From an uncultured Holdemanella sp. (lineage in GTDB: Bacteria > Bacillota_I > Bacilli_A > Erysipelotrichales > Erysipelotrichaceae): a stretch of 64,000 nt of DNA. The notes under the pieces are model-generated. The model had not been told where the DNA came from, ran no database searches, and saw nothing but the letters and a program-made list of their open reading frames with translations. The stretch lies in assembly GCF_934772795.1 (NCBI RefSeq), contig NZ_CAKVMR010000002.1, positions 1 to 64,000 of the forward strand. Reading direction: 5' to 3'. Positions 1 to 9,042 of this stretch are shown piece after piece. Made by a program: the position numbers and the translations under genes. The first letter of the stretch is position 1, and each line of letters begins with the position of its first letter.

Positions 1-107
1 TTACCTTCTTCAACCGAATAGATTCTGGCAAGGTTTTCCAGTTCTTTTTTCCATTCACTAGGAATGGCAATATTGATCTGAACATTATTTGTTCTAGGTC
101 TAGGCAT
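1..107 (-). CDS. Partial small protein, possibly ribbon-helix-helix DNA-binding (5' end only)
   Basis: The gene starts with ATG at 107 and runs off the left edge of the window. The visible 35 residues begin MPRPRTNNVQINIAIPSEWK and continue with a charged helix (KKELENLAR). A short polar strand followed by helices fits ribbon-helix-helix regulators of mobile elements, but too little is visible to assign a family. It lies just past the inverted repeat that truncates the ABC transporter gene, so it may belong to an inserted element. The fold is inference. Confidence 0.4.
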   Translation of the reverse strand, partial: MPRPRTNNVQINIAIPSEWKKELENLARIYSVEEG

Positions 108-170
108 AATATCAACTCCGAACTATTTCTACATATATTATATATTTTTTATACGCATTATACAATACAA

Positions 171-215
171 AAGTGGCTTTCATTTCCACAGCAAGCTATG
201 GAGTTTTCGCCACTT
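171..215. repeat. Nested inverted repeat at the breakpoint of the ABC transporter gene
   Basis: The outer arms AAGTGGC (171-177) and GCCACTT (209-215) are perfectly complementary. Inside them CCACAGC (186-192) and GCTATGG (195-201) form a second stem with one wobble pair. The right outer arm overlaps the premature stop of the ABC transporter remnant (214-216). It could be the end of an inserted element, a MITE remnant or a structured terminator. There is no clear T-tract. Confidence 0.5.
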
Positions 216-759
216 ATTTATAACGATTCAATAGTCTTTTCGCAAACTTTTGTACAAACACAATCGACATAGGAATCAATGGAACACAAACCAGTAAAAC
301 CAAGGCTGCCTTCATATCCATAAAAGAAATGACAATAAACAAAGTCATTGGTGCAATTAAAGAATAAAAGAATTGCGGAATATAATTCGCAAAATAGGTT
401 TCTAATTGTTCAATACCTTCACTAGATAACTGTACGATTTCGGCAGTACTCCACTCATTTGTATAACTATTCCCTATTTTAGCTAACTTTTTATACAAAC
501 GAGAACGAAGTGTTTCCTTTACAATATGACTAGATTGATACGACATTTCAATCGCCTTTTGATTCACTACATACCGAATCATTAAACATATTAGAATCAA
601 ACTAATATAAAGAAAATTATTATCTTGTTTTGTGATAATTAAACATAAACAGGCCGTAGAACATACGTTACAAATAAGTCCAATCCATTGATACAAAACA
701 TTCTTTTGAATATACGGAATACTTTCTTTTACCGAAAACAATAATTTTTTATTGATCAT
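214..759 (-). pseudogene. Truncated CydD-like ABC exporter, N-terminal membrane part only
   Basis: The 181 residues resemble the first half of the transmembrane domain of CydC/CydD-type ABC exporters: several hydrophobic helices (about 20-65 and 125-165), a cytoplasmic loop with LRSRLYKKL, and a final motif FAKRLLNRY. In full-length relatives this motif continues into the rest of a ~570-residue protein with an ATPase domain. Here the reading frame hits a stop one codon after NRY, exactly at the nested inverted repeat. The start has a good ribosome site (GAGGTG, 5 bases upstream). No Walker A, signature or Walker B motif is present, so the product cannot be a working transporter. I read it as a remnant cut by an insertion or deletion. 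Confidence 0.75.
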
Positions 760-817
760 AATTCACCTCAGTTAGTTGAAACAAATTGAGTTTGCATTAA
801 CTAACCGTGGATGTCAA

Positions 818-848
818 ACAAAAAAACAACTAGATTCCTCTAGTCGTT
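818..848 (-). terminator. Terminator of the cyclophilin gene
   Basis: On the minus strand a 10-bp stem (825-834 with 839-848, one wobble pair) with loop GGAA is followed by a T-run. It overlaps the stop codon of the cyclophilin gene. Confidence 0.85.
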
Positions 849-1415
849 AATTTCAGATACTGTAATTTTTTTGATGACTGGCTGCTTACTTTCTGCGATT
901 GTTCCATTATCATCCATTGGATCTGCATCCTCACAAATCTTGTCTACAACCTTCATTCCTTTTGTGACATGTCCAAAGGCAGCATATTGACCATCTAAGG
1001 ATTCATTGTCTTCTTGCATAATAAAGAATTGTGAACTTGCCGAATCATAATCCGAACTTCTTGCCATAGAAATAACACCACGCTTATGTTTGATGTTGTT
1101 CTTTACGCCATTCTCTTTAAATTCACCCTTGATTGTTTTGTCAGATCCACCCGTACCATTTCCGTTTGGATCACCACCCTGAATCATGAATCCTTCAATA
1201 ATACGATGGAATGTCAATCCATCATAAAAGCCTGATTTGGCAAGATCTACAAAGTTTTGCACTGTAATAGGCGCTGTTTTTCCATCTAGCTTAACCGTAA
1301 TTGTTCCATAATCTTTCACTTCAATCTTTGCGATATAATCCTTTGTCTCTTTTTGACACCCAAACATAGATATACATAGAACGAAAGAACATAAAATCGG
1401 TATTAACTTTTTCAT
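840..1415 (-). CDS. Peptidyl-prolyl cis-trans isomerase, cyclophilin-type lipoprotein
   Basis: Cyclophilin-family prolyl isomerase anchored outside the membrane, likely helping secreted proteins fold. The N-terminus ([20 protein letters not shown]) is a lipoprotein signal with the lipidated cysteine at residue 20. The cyclophilin domain follows, with [28 protein letters not shown] and the [10 protein letters not shown] region, which carry the usual catalytic Arg and substrate-binding Phe and Gln. I chose the ATG at 1415: the upstream in-frame GTG lies inside the ribosome site GAGGTGG. It is a single gene with its own terminator. Identification of the family is firm; its substrates are unknown. 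Confidence 0.92.
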   Translation of the reverse strand: MKKLIPILCSFVLCISMFGCQKETKDYIAKIEVKDYGTITVKLDGKTAPITVQNFVDLAKSGFYDGLTFHRIIEGFMIQGGDPNGNGTGGSDKTIKGEFKENGVKNNIKHKRGVISMARSSDYDSASSQFFIMQEDNESLDGQYAAFGHVTKGMKVVDKICEDADPMDDNGTIAESKQPVIKKITVSEIND

Positions 1416-1449
1416 TATTTCCACCTCAGTCTTATTTTAACAACCTACA

Positions 1450-1475
1450 AGAAAAGGAGCAAGTACATGCTCCTT
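1450..1475 (-). terminator. Terminator of malQ
   Basis: On the minus strand an 8-bp perfect stem AAGGAGCA/TGCTCCTT (1454-1461, 1468-1475) is followed by a T-rich stretch. It overlaps the malQ stop codon. Confidence 0.8.
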
Positions 1476-2943
1476 AGCGATTCGATTTTTCAATCCATTC
1501 CTTTGTCTTCATAACCTTATCTGGGAATGTCTTAAAATCTTTTAATTTCCAAGTCCAGTTTTTATTCGAAACCGTTCCCGGCGTATTGATTCTAGCCTCT
1601 TCTTTATATCCACATATATCCCAAATAGGAAGAATAACTGTATCTGCATTACTGTCTAGCGCAAACTGACAAAGCATTTCATTAAAGGCACGACTTGAGT
1701 AGCCTTGGTTTTTAAAGAAACGGCGCAAACTAATACGCTTATTTGAATCATACGTATGATAATCCTCATTACATGTCGCATTATCATGGGTTCCCGTATA
1801 TAAAACAGAGTTTTTCTTTGCCTTTTTCTTTAACTGTTTAGCTTCCATTCTAAACAATAAAACATCCATACCCGGAATTCCATAATCTTCCTCAAGTTCA
1901 ATAACTTCAGGACGAATCAAACCCAGATCTTCAGCCACTAAGACAATATCTGGACATGCTTTTAAGATCGCATCAATCAATTTATGAGCAGGACCCAAGA
2001 TCCATTTACCCTCAATTGCGGTTGGACAAGATTCTGGAATCTTCCAATATGTATCAAATGCTCTGAAATGATCGATTCTCACCATGTCGTAACAACGATT
2101 CATCCAACTCATACGATTACACCAGAAAAGATATCCATTTTTTTCCTGGGCATTAAAATCATAAATTGGCATTCCCCAACGTTGTCCAGTTTCACTAAAA
2201 TAATCCGGTGGACAACCCGCAATATATTCTGGTTTTCCTTCTTCATCCAACAAGAAAGCTTCACGATTACACCATACATCCGCACTGTCTAAATCGACAT
2301 AGAATGGTATATCTCCCATAATTTTTAGATTTCTTGCGTGTGCATACATTTGAATTTCATCCAATTGTTTATAGAAAATAAACTGTAAAAATTCAATATA
2401 AAAAATCTCATCTTTATAATCATTCAAATCAATATCACGATTTTCTGGCCAGTTTTTATATTCATCTTCCCACTCAAACCATGGAGCTCCATTATAAAAA
2501 CTCTTGAATAAAGAGTAGGCAGACCAATCCTCTAGCCAAAATGCATCGTGCTTAAATGCTTCAAAATCTTCTTTAAATGAATCAAATTCCTTTTTAAAAA
2601 CTTTAAAGGCCTTTTGAAAATAAGATTCCTTGAATTCACGAATCTTGTCATATTCAACAAAGTCTTTAAACTTATTACAATTCACAATTGAACTTTGCGT
2701 CAACAACCCCATTTCACACAAACGATCCAAGTTAATATAGATTGGATCCCCCGCAAAACTAGAATATGTCTGATATGGAGAATGCGTAGGACCCGTCATC
2801 TGTAAAGGTAAGATTTGCCATATTGTATACCCTGCATCCGCAATTATATCTATCATTCGAATTGTTTTTTGCCCTAAATCACCAATCCCTTGATTTGCAG
2901 GGATAGAGAAAACAGGACATAAGATTCCTGCACTTCTATTCAT
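1474..2943 (-). CDS. malQ: 4-alpha-glucanotransferase (amylomaltase, GH77)
   Basis: Transfers alpha-1,4-glucan segments between maltodextrins in the cytoplasm, releasing glucose for starch or glycogen use. The 489 residues match the usual ~500 of bacterial GH77 enzymes. The N-terminus has the family opening (RSAGILCPVFSIP...GIGDLG), and HSPYQTYSSFAGDPIYI forms part of the active-site loop. The nucleophile is Asp291 in MVRIDHFRAFD, the acid/base Glu338 in VAEDLG, and the transition-state stabiliser Asp387 in TGTHDN. The gene stands alone with no glycogen or maltose transport genes beside it. Nothing in the sequence suggests loss of activity. Confidence 0.95.
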   Translation of the reverse strand: MNRSAGILCPVFSIPANQGIGDLGQKTIRMIDIIADAGYTIWQILPLQMTGPTHSPYQTYSSFAGDPIYINLDRLCEMGLLTQSSIVNCNKFKDFVEYDKIREFKESYFQKAFKVFKKEFDSFKEDFEAFKHDAFWLEDWSAYSLFKSFYNGAPWFEWEDEYKNWPENRDIDLNDYKDEIFYIEFLQFIFYKQLDEIQMYAHARNLKIMGDIPFYVDLDSADVWCNREAFLLDEEGKPEYIAGCPPDYFSETGQRWGMPIYDFNAQEKNGYLFWCNRMSWMNRCYDMVRIDHFRAFDTYWKIPESCPTAIEGKWILGPAHKLIDAILKACPDIVLVAEDLGLIRPEVIELEEDYGIPGMDVLLFRMEAKQLKKKAKKNSVLYTGTHDNATCNEDYHTYDSNKRISLRRFFKNQGYSSRAFNEMLCQFALDSNADTVILPIWDICGYKEEARINTPGTVSNKNWTWKLKDFKTFPDKVMKTKEWIEKSNR

Positions 2944-2995
2944 TTTATCACCATTTTGTAATCCCTTTCATTACCTCTATTTTAGCACACTTTTG

Positions 2996-3033
2996 TAAAA
3001 AAGAACTATATATTTCAAAAAAATATATAGTTC
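2996..3033 (-). terminator. Strong terminator of the SNF2 helicase gene
   Basis: A perfect 13-bp AT-rich stem (3003-3015 with 3021-3033) is followed on the minus strand by a T-run, directly after the helicase stop codon. Confidence 0.85.
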
Positions 3034-6000
3034 CTATTCCATTGAGAATAAATCCCTTAATTCTTCCTTCGATAAAGTCGAAATTCCACCCTTTGAATTC
3101 TCGACAAATACATCACTCATCTCTTTTTTGCGCTTCTGCATCTCGTAGATCTTCTCTTCGATTGTGTTCTTCATCAACAACTGATACACTAACACATTCT
3201 TTGTCTGACCAATACGATATGCACGATCGGTCGCTTGATTTTGTGCACTCACATTCCACCAAGGATCATAATGAATCACAGCTTGTGCCTTTGTCAGATT
3301 TAGTCCAGTTCCACCAGCCTTTAACGAAATCAAGAACACGTCCGAATCATCATTTTGAAAAGCATCCACCTCTTCTTTACGCTTCTTCTTATCGACTGCA
3401 CCCGTAATCATATGATATTTAATGCCACGCTGATTAAACTCTTCAATAAAAGAATCGAAAATACTTGTGAAACTTGAAAACAACAAGACCTTCTTACCAT
3501 TCTCTTTTAGTGTCTCAATCAAATCAAGACACATTGTAAACTTTGTACTCTCACCCTTATAGTTTTCATACAACATCCTTGGTTCGCAACAAATCTGACG
3601 AAGACGCGTCATCATCGCAATGATCAAAATCGAATCCACTTGTTCCAATTCTAATTGTTGCTGAAGCTGCTCATTGACTTGGGCTAAATTCGCAAGATAC
3701 AACTGTTTTTCTTCCGGACTAAAGTTTAGCCACATATCTTTCTCAACCTTATCCGGCAAATCCTTTAACACTTGTTTTTTCGTTCTACGCAAAATAAATG
3801 GAGATACTAACTTTTGAAGTTGAGATTGCCTGTCATCATCCCCCATCTGAATGGGTTTCTCAAAATTCTTCGTGAAATAATTCAAACTATACAAATAGCC
3901 AGGCAACAAGAAATCAAAAATACTCCACAATTCACTTAAACTATTCTCAATTGGCGTTCCAGTTAATGCCAAACGATGTTTACTCTTTAAAGCCTTTACA
4001 CTTTGTGCATTCTTTGTCTTAGGATTTTTAATAAATTGTGCTTCATCCAAAACGATATATTCAAATTCCATAGGCATATATAATTCAACATCCCTACGCA
4101 AATAATCATATGTCGTGATGTAAAGTTCGTGATTCTCCTGAATAATCTCTTTACGAACTTCTTGTGGTCCCGTCACACAAACGGCGTCCACACCAATCTT
4201 AAACTTTTCAATTTCTGACATCCAGTTATACATCAGACTACTTGGACATACAATCAAACTCGGTTTATCCTTTGAAACAAATTGTTCATAGAACACCAAT
4301 ACTTGAATGGTTTTTCCTAGTCCCATATCATCGGCAAGAATCCCATTTAAATTCATATTTTTCAAATCATACAACCATTGAATACCCTGCTGCTGATATG
4401 TACGCAATAAAGATTTATACGCATCCTTCAATTGAATCGTTTGTTCTTTCACTTTCATTAATCGATCTGTATATTCTGTAACCGAATCATCATTGCGAAC
4501 ATCCAAATCTGAATCCACATCCATTAAATGGAAAGCCTGATATGCTGGTTTTTCAATTGTCTCCTTCTTGAAATCTTTAGTGGTTAAATTCATTGTAGAA
4601 GCCAATTCATCCAACTGTTCCAAACCCGTGTCTTCCAAATCAATCATTTCACCATTCTTTAGCTGATAAAACTTTTTCTTCTTTCGATACGCATTTAAAA
4701 TATGCGCCAATTCATCCGCATTCACATCGCTATCCAGTTCCATCTTCAATAAATCATTTTGAACATAGACCTTTACACTTAAATTCATACTGCGACGATT
4801 CTTTAAACGTTTCAATTCCTCAGACACATACACATCCGCCTGTTTTTGAATCAAAGGAATTCCATGATCCAAAAAATTATATAACGCATCACTTCGACCT
4901 TTAAATACAGCTTTATTATCTTCAATCTTTACGGCATAATGCGAAATAATGGCTTCAATACTGGCAATTTGGTTAGAATCTGTGTTTGTGAAGAAACTCT
5001 TTTTTTGATTATTTTCCGTATAGTTTCCCCATACAATCATATTCGCATTTTCAAGATCTGAATACACACGAATATTTTCAATAAGCGTCGCATACTTATC
5101 CACATCCACATTGGTTTCTAATTGAATATAATCCATATATGGCTGCAGACACTGTAAATAAAAAGCCCTAAAATCACTCTTTTCTATCAACCAACCATCT
5201 TCTTGAGAAACATTATACGCAAGAGAAGCTAAAAAGCCATCCGCATCCAATGTGTATCGCGTAATATTTTTATAATCCACCACATACAAATGTTTGTTTC
5301 CAATTAAAAAGTTATCATCCAAATCCACATTGAATTCGAAACAATCTTCATGTTCTTCCAACTTTATAACTAATTTTATATTTTTTGCATCCGTTTTAAA
5401 TTCCGTATACTCTGTCGGCAAAGATACATTTAAATCAAAAAAATCATCTAAGCATTCCGAATAGATTTCCCCATCTTTTTGCCAATCTTTAGTAAAGGCA
5501 TATTTCAACAAGAACGAATAAATCAATTGACTTGGCTCATCCAGATCATCTGGTGTCAAATAGATATTCGCAGTCTTACCAAAACGCTCTAATCTTTTTT
5601 CAAAGAAGCCTCGCAAAAGATTTTGAATATTCTTAACCGTATAAGCACGACTGACTTGAATCTTTAATTTAAACGCAGTCTGATCATAGTAATATGAATT
5701 TGTATGATGCAAAGTCAAACGAATTTGATTCTCATTTTCTTTAAAGAAATTATTCACTTTATCCTCTTGTTTTTCTTTTAGAAAATCAAATGCCGTCTGA
5801 TTTAAACTATGAATTTTACGACGTTTTCTTTCCAATTCTTCCTGACGATTCTTTTCTTCAATATATTGTTGATAGTCCACATGAAATGGAAAAGTCTGTG
5901 GATTGATCGCATTGATTGCACGAACTACGCTGACTAAATGCACACAACCTTTATGTGTCTCTTGTGTACAAGTACAATTTGTAGTTAAAATCGTTCCATA

Positions 6001-6198
6001 TTCATTCACTCTAAAATTTATGATTTCTTCATTCCAACGCGTTTGAATAATGGCCTTTACTTCATAATATAAAATCCTGTCATGCACTCTTTCAATTGAG
6101 ATACGCTCAATCTTACCTGCATAATAAGGATCATTTGCCTCATAATATATCCATGAATTTTTAATAAAACGATTTAAAGACTCTTCAAAAATATGCAT
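3034..6198 (-). CDS. SNF2-family DEAD/DEAH helicase with SWIM zinc finger
   Basis: SNF2-type ATPase that moves along double-stranded DNA; bacterial members are linked to transcription or repair but roles are poorly known. Order in the 1054-residue protein: SWIM finger near residues 60-90 (NCTCTQ...GCVHL), a long middle region typical of the bacterial SNF2-associated domain, then the motor: DDMGLGKT (Walker A), DEAQFIKN (motif II), LALTGTPIENSL (motif III), and the C-terminal lobe ending GGTGLNL and QATDRAYRIGQ. I chose the ATG at 6198 because a ribosome site (AGGTGG) sits 7 bases upstream and the promoter's TATAAT lies inside the longer reading frame. It is divergent from the GNAT gene. Confidence 0.9.
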   Translation of the reverse strand: MHIFEESLNRFIKNSWIYYEANDPYYAGKIERISIERVHDRILYYEVKAIIQTRWNEEIINFRVNEYGTILTTNCTCTQETHKGCVHLVSVVRAINAINPQTFPFHVDYQQYIEEKNRQEELERKRRKIHSLNQTAFDFLKEKQEDKVNNFFKENENQIRLTLHHTNSYYYDQTAFKLKIQVSRAYTVKNIQNLLRGFFEKRLERFGKTANIYLTPDDLDEPSQLIYSFLLKYAFTKDWQKDGEIYSECLDDFFDLNVSLPTEYTEFKTDAKNIKLVIKLEEHEDCFEFNVDLDDNFLIGNKHLYVVDYKNITRYTLDADGFLASLAYNVSQEDGWLIEKSDFRAFYLQCLQPYMDYIQLETNVDVDKYATLIENIRVYSDLENANMIVWGNYTENNQKKSFFTNTDSNQIASIEAIISHYAVKIEDNKAVFKGRSDALYNFLDHGIPLIQKQADVYVSEELKRLKNRRSMNLSVKVYVQNDLLKMELDSDVNADELAHILNAYRKKKKFYQLKNGEMIDLEDTGLEQLDELASTMNLTTKDFKKETIEKPAYQAFHLMDVDSDLDVRNDDSVTEYTDRLMKVKEQTIQLKDAYKSLLRTYQQQGIQWLYDLKNMNLNGILADDMGLGKTIQVLVFYEQFVSKDKPSLIVCPSSLMYNWMSEIEKFKIGVDAVCVTGPQEVRKEIIQENHELYITTYDYLRRDVELYMPMEFEYIVLDEAQFIKNPKTKNAQSVKALKSKHRLALTGTPIENSLSELWSIFDFLLPGYLYSLNYFTKNFEKPIQMGDDDRQSQLQKLVSPFILRRTKKQVLKDLPDKVEKDMWLNFSPEEKQLYLANLAQVNEQLQQQLELEQVDSILIIAMMTRLRQICCEPRMLYENYKGESTKFTMCLDLIETLKENGKKVLLFSSFTSIFDSFIEEFNQRGIKYHMITGAVDKKKRKEEVDAFQNDDSDVFLISLKAGGTGLNLTKAQAVIHYDPWWNVSAQNQATDRAYRIGQTKNVLVYQLLMKNTIEEKIYEMQKRKKEMSDVFVENSKGGISTLSKEELRDLFSME

Positions 6199-6223
6199 AC
6201 GCAGCCCACCTAACTTTCTCTTT

Positions 6224-6232
6224 ATTATACCA
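6224..6232 (-). promoter_or_regulatory. Extended -10 promoter of the SNF2 helicase gene
   Basis: The minus strand reads TGGTATAAT, a perfect -10 with the TGn extension, about 25 bases upstream of the chosen start. No clear -35 is visible, as expected for an extended -10 promoter. Confidence 0.65.
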
Positions 6233-6290
6233 CAAATTTGACTTTCCATTTTTGAGTTGTTAATGTATGAGAAAAGAAAGAAGAATGATT

Positions 6291-6707
6291 ATGAACACAA
6301 AAACGTATACAACCTTACCACAAGAAGCTAAAGACATTCGTATTGAAGTATTCATGAAAGAACAAGGCTTTGAAAACGAATTTGATAAAATCGATACGAT
6401 TAGTCATCATATCGTTGTCTTTGATGAAGGAAAACCAATCGGAACATGCCGTTTTTTCAAAGAAAATGATCATTACACCATTGGAAGGGTAGCTGTATTA
6501 AAGGCATATCGAAATCAACATATTGGTAACTTGTTATTAATAAGTGCAGAAAAAGAAATCAAAAAATTAAATGGAGACTTAATTGTGGTGCACGCACAAG
6601 TTCGGGTCAGCCCATTTTACAAGAAACAAGGCTATATTCAATTTGGTCAAATCGACGATGATGAAGGAGTCCCACATATGTGGATGAAAAAAAGGATACA
6701 GCATTAA
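6291..6707 (+). CDS. GNAT family N-acetyltransferase
   Basis: Small acetyl-CoA-dependent acetyltransferase of the ElaA/YjcF-like group; the substrate is unknown. The ~138-residue protein has the VFMKEQGFENEFDKID opening of this group, a beta strand pair (HHIVVFDEGKPIGTCRFF), the acetyl-CoA loop region IGRVAVLKAYRNQHIGNLLL, and the C-terminal FYKKQGYIQFG motif. Start choice is uncertain: ATGs at 6267, 6285 and 6291 are in frame, and the purine-rich AGAAGA best serves 6291. It is transcribed divergently from the SNF2 gene and converges on the aminotransferase gene, overlapping its stop. Confidence 0.82.
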   Translation: MNTKTYTTLPQEAKDIRIEVFMKEQGFENEFDKIDTISHHIVVFDEGKPIGTCRFFKENDHYTIGRVAVLKAYRNQHIGNLLLISAEKEIKKLNGDLIVVHAQVRVSPFYKKQGYIQFGQIDDDEGVPHMWMKKRIQH

Positions 6708-6719
6708 GCTACTGTATCC
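6685..6719 (-). terminator. Terminator of the pheA-aminotransferase operon
   Basis: An 8-bp stem GGATACAG/CTGTATCC (6694-6701, 6712-6719) is followed on the minus strand by TTTTTTT. It overlaps the 3' ends of both convergent genes. Confidence 0.8.
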
Positions 6720-7933
6720 AAAATATCCTTCATCTTTTTTGCGAGTCCCTTTGTCTTTTCAACAGATAAAGAACAAATCGCAACACGAATACCCAAATTT
6801 ACTTTGACTGTAAAAATGTTGTTTTCCATTAGTGCCTCATGGAATTTGTCACGCGTTTCATTATCCATAGATAAAGTTACGAAGAATCCTTCTTTGTAAG
6901 GATAATGTTTTAATCCCACTTCCTTCGCTTCTTTGACAAAGATATCTCCACGTTCTTTTAATAAATTTACATAGTGTAATCTTTCTTGATCATACGCATC
7001 TTTATGATTGTCTAATACATCTACGAATGTTGCCATAGCCCCATTGTTGATATTTGACCAAGTCGCACGCGCATCCTTTTCAAACACGATTTTTACTTGT
7101 TGAACCGCTTCTTTTTCTTGTCCTAACACAATGGCAGCTCCACAACGAAGTCCATAGCTCGTCATTGATTTTGATAAACTAAATGCGACAATTACGACAA
7201 AGTTTTTCTCAATTTGATCAAATTGCGCAAAGTATTCTTTCGCCTTTTCTTGTCTAGAAGAGAAATCGATATACGCAATATCATTCAACAATACAACAGC
7301 ATGTGTTTTTGAACATTCATTCAAGAAAGAAATAACTTCTTTCCATTCGTCTTCACTTAAAGAATAACCAGTTGGATTGTGACAAGGATCATTGATCACA
7401 ATGACTAAACGATTTTGTTTTTTCATCACATTTTTACATGCTGATTTAAAAGAGTTTAAATTGAAGTGATCATCTTCAAACAAACTATACTTTTCTACAT
7501 TTAGATTGTGCATCTGCGCCATTAACGCATAAGATCCCCATGCGATTTCAGGCAAGATAACGGTTTGTCCTTCATCTAAACACTCTTGTAAAGTCATACC
7601 AACAGCACCGGTACCTCCAGGCGTAGCGATAACTTCATGTTCTAAGTGTGAATTTCCATTCAATACCCAGTCATATACTTTTTGTCTAAAGTCTGGATTT
7701 CCTGTAAAGCTAGCCGCATAAGCTGCCAACACTTTATTATCCAAATTCTTTAATGAACTAAAAACACTGTCTAAGGCAACCAAAGTACCTTCTTCATCAT
7801 ATAAAGAACCAATTGTCGCATCTACAACATTTTCAGCTCCCACTCTAGCCTTAGCTTCTTTTGCCTTGGCAACAATGGAGAATACGGTATCTACGATTGG
7901 TGTTTGATTGACACTTTCCTTCACAAAATTCAT
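6704..7933 (-). CDS. PLP-dependent class I/II aminotransferase, probably aromatic amino acid
   Basis: Fold-type I aminotransferase of 409 residues. The PLP lysine is in AFSLSKSMTSYGLR (about residue 250), preceded by the NDPCHNPTGY motif and the NDIAYIDF segment that contact the cofactor; the C-terminal VAICSL region carries the substrate-carboxylate arginine (IRVAI). It begins 2 bases after pheA stops, with a perfect AGGAGG site, so both are made from one transcript. PheA makes phenylpyruvate, so this enzyme probably converts it (and perhaps 4-hydroxyphenylpyruvate) to the amino acid. The specificity is inferred from position only. Confidence 0.88.
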   Translation of the reverse strand: MNFVKESVNQTPIVDTVFSIVAKAKEAKARVGAENVVDATIGSLYDEEGTLVALDSVFSSLKNLDNKVLAAYAASFTGNPDFRQKVYDWVLNGNSHLEHEVIATPGGTGAVGMTLQECLDEGQTVILPEIAWGSYALMAQMHNLNVEKYSLFEDDHFNLNSFKSACKNVMKKQNRLVIVINDPCHNPTGYSLSEDEWKEVISFLNECSKTHAVVLLNDIAYIDFSSRQEKAKEYFAQFDQIEKNFVVIVAFSLSKSMTSYGLRCGAAIVLGQEKEAVQQVKIVFEKDARATWSNINNGAMATFVDVLDNHKDAYDQERLHYVNLLKERGDIFVKEAKEVGLKHYPYKEGFFVTLSMDNETRDKFHEALMENNIFTVKVNLGIRVAICSLSVEKTKGLAKKMKDILDTVA

Positions 7934-7935
7934 AC

Positions 7936-9009
7936 TTATTTTTCCTCCTTTAAAGTATATGCTCCCAATACTTTTACACTTTCACATACAGACTGAATCT
8001 GCTCAATACAATCATCCGCCTTTGACATATCCCCTTCAATTTCAACAAAGAAGAAATACTCAAAAGGTTTATTTTTCATCGGTCTAGACTGAATGCTTTC
8101 CATATTCAATCCATTCTTGGCAATGCAATCAATGATCTTAGCTAAAGCTCCACTTTCATGTTTAACCGATAAAACCATACTAAAGCGATTGCCCTGCATT
8201 TGTGGCTTTAAGCCAATCACCAAAAAACGCGTTGTGTTTGTCGCATTTTCTTGAATGTTTGTAGCCAACACCTTTAAGCCATACAACTCTGCATTTTCCT
8301 TAGCACCAATAGCTGCTTTATGCACATCCTTCTGTGCTGAAATATATTGAGCCGCCATCGCCGTATTTGGATAGGCCACCGTTTGTACATTTAGTTCCTT
8401 CAAGAATTCTTTAGATTGTGAAAGAGCTTGATCCTTTGAATACACCCACTCCACATCTTTTAATGTACTGCCAGGAACTCCAAGTAAACACTGTTCAATC
8501 TTTTGATCATAAATTGACTGAATATACACTGGATATTCCATTAATAAATCTAAAACTTCTCCAACTAAACCAGAGTTTGTGTTCTCAAAAGGAATCACAC
8601 CATATTGCACATCTGAATGTACAACCATTTGAAAGACTTCCTCAAAACTAGAAACTCCTACTTTTGGATTGGAAGGAAATAACTTTTCACTAACCATATG
8701 GCCAAAGGCACCTTCCACACCACAATATCCGACTTTATCATGAGACTGCAACGTTCTTTGATAGACCTTTGATTCTTTCATAATGAACTTTATAAAAGAC
8801 TCATAATATTCTTTGTAATCTGGATTCTGAATAAACTGCAGATTCTTTTCAATTACAACCTGCTCTCTACCCGAATCTAGAATTGGTAAATCATTTTCTA
8901 TTTTATACGCAATTACATCCTTAACTGCATCCAACCTGGCTTCATATAACTTAGCCATTTCACGATCGATCGCATCAATTTGTGTACGCGCCTGTTCCAA
9001 CTTATTCAT
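7936..9009 (-). CDS. pheA: Bifunctional chorismate mutase / prephenate dehydratase
   Basis: Makes phenylpyruvate from chorismate, the committed route to phenylalanine. The 357 residues show three domains: chorismate mutase type II (1-85, with the RTQIDAIDREMAKLYEARLD helix and the KIENDLPI region), prephenate dehydratase (about 92-265, starting VGYCGVEGAFGH and ending at the TTRFLVIG motif whose Thr is catalytic), and a C-terminal ACT domain (SGALAKI and ESIQSRP motifs) that in the family binds phenylalanine for feedback inhibition. The start has a good GAGGTG site. The downstream aminotransferase completes the pathway. All key residues appear present, so allosteric control is expected. Confidence 0.95.
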   Translation of the reverse strand: MNKLEQARTQIDAIDREMAKLYEARLDAVKDVIAYKIENDLPILDSGREQVVIEKNLQFIQNPDYKEYYESFIKFIMKESKVYQRTLQSHDKVGYCGVEGAFGHMVSEKLFPSNPKVGVSSFEEVFQMVVHSDVQYGVIPFENTNSGLVGEVLDLLMEYPVYIQSIYDQKIEQCLLGVPGSTLKDVEWVYSKDQALSQSKEFLKELNVQTVAYPNTAMAAQYISAQKDVHKAAIGAKENAELYGLKVLATNIQENATNTTRFLVIGLKPQMQGNRFSMVLSVKHESGALAKIIDCIAKNGLNMESIQSRPMKNKPFEYFFFVEIEGDMSKADDCIEQIQSVCESVKVLGAYTLKEEK

Positions 9010-9042
9010 AGGTTCACCTCAATGAATATCATACCATAATTT

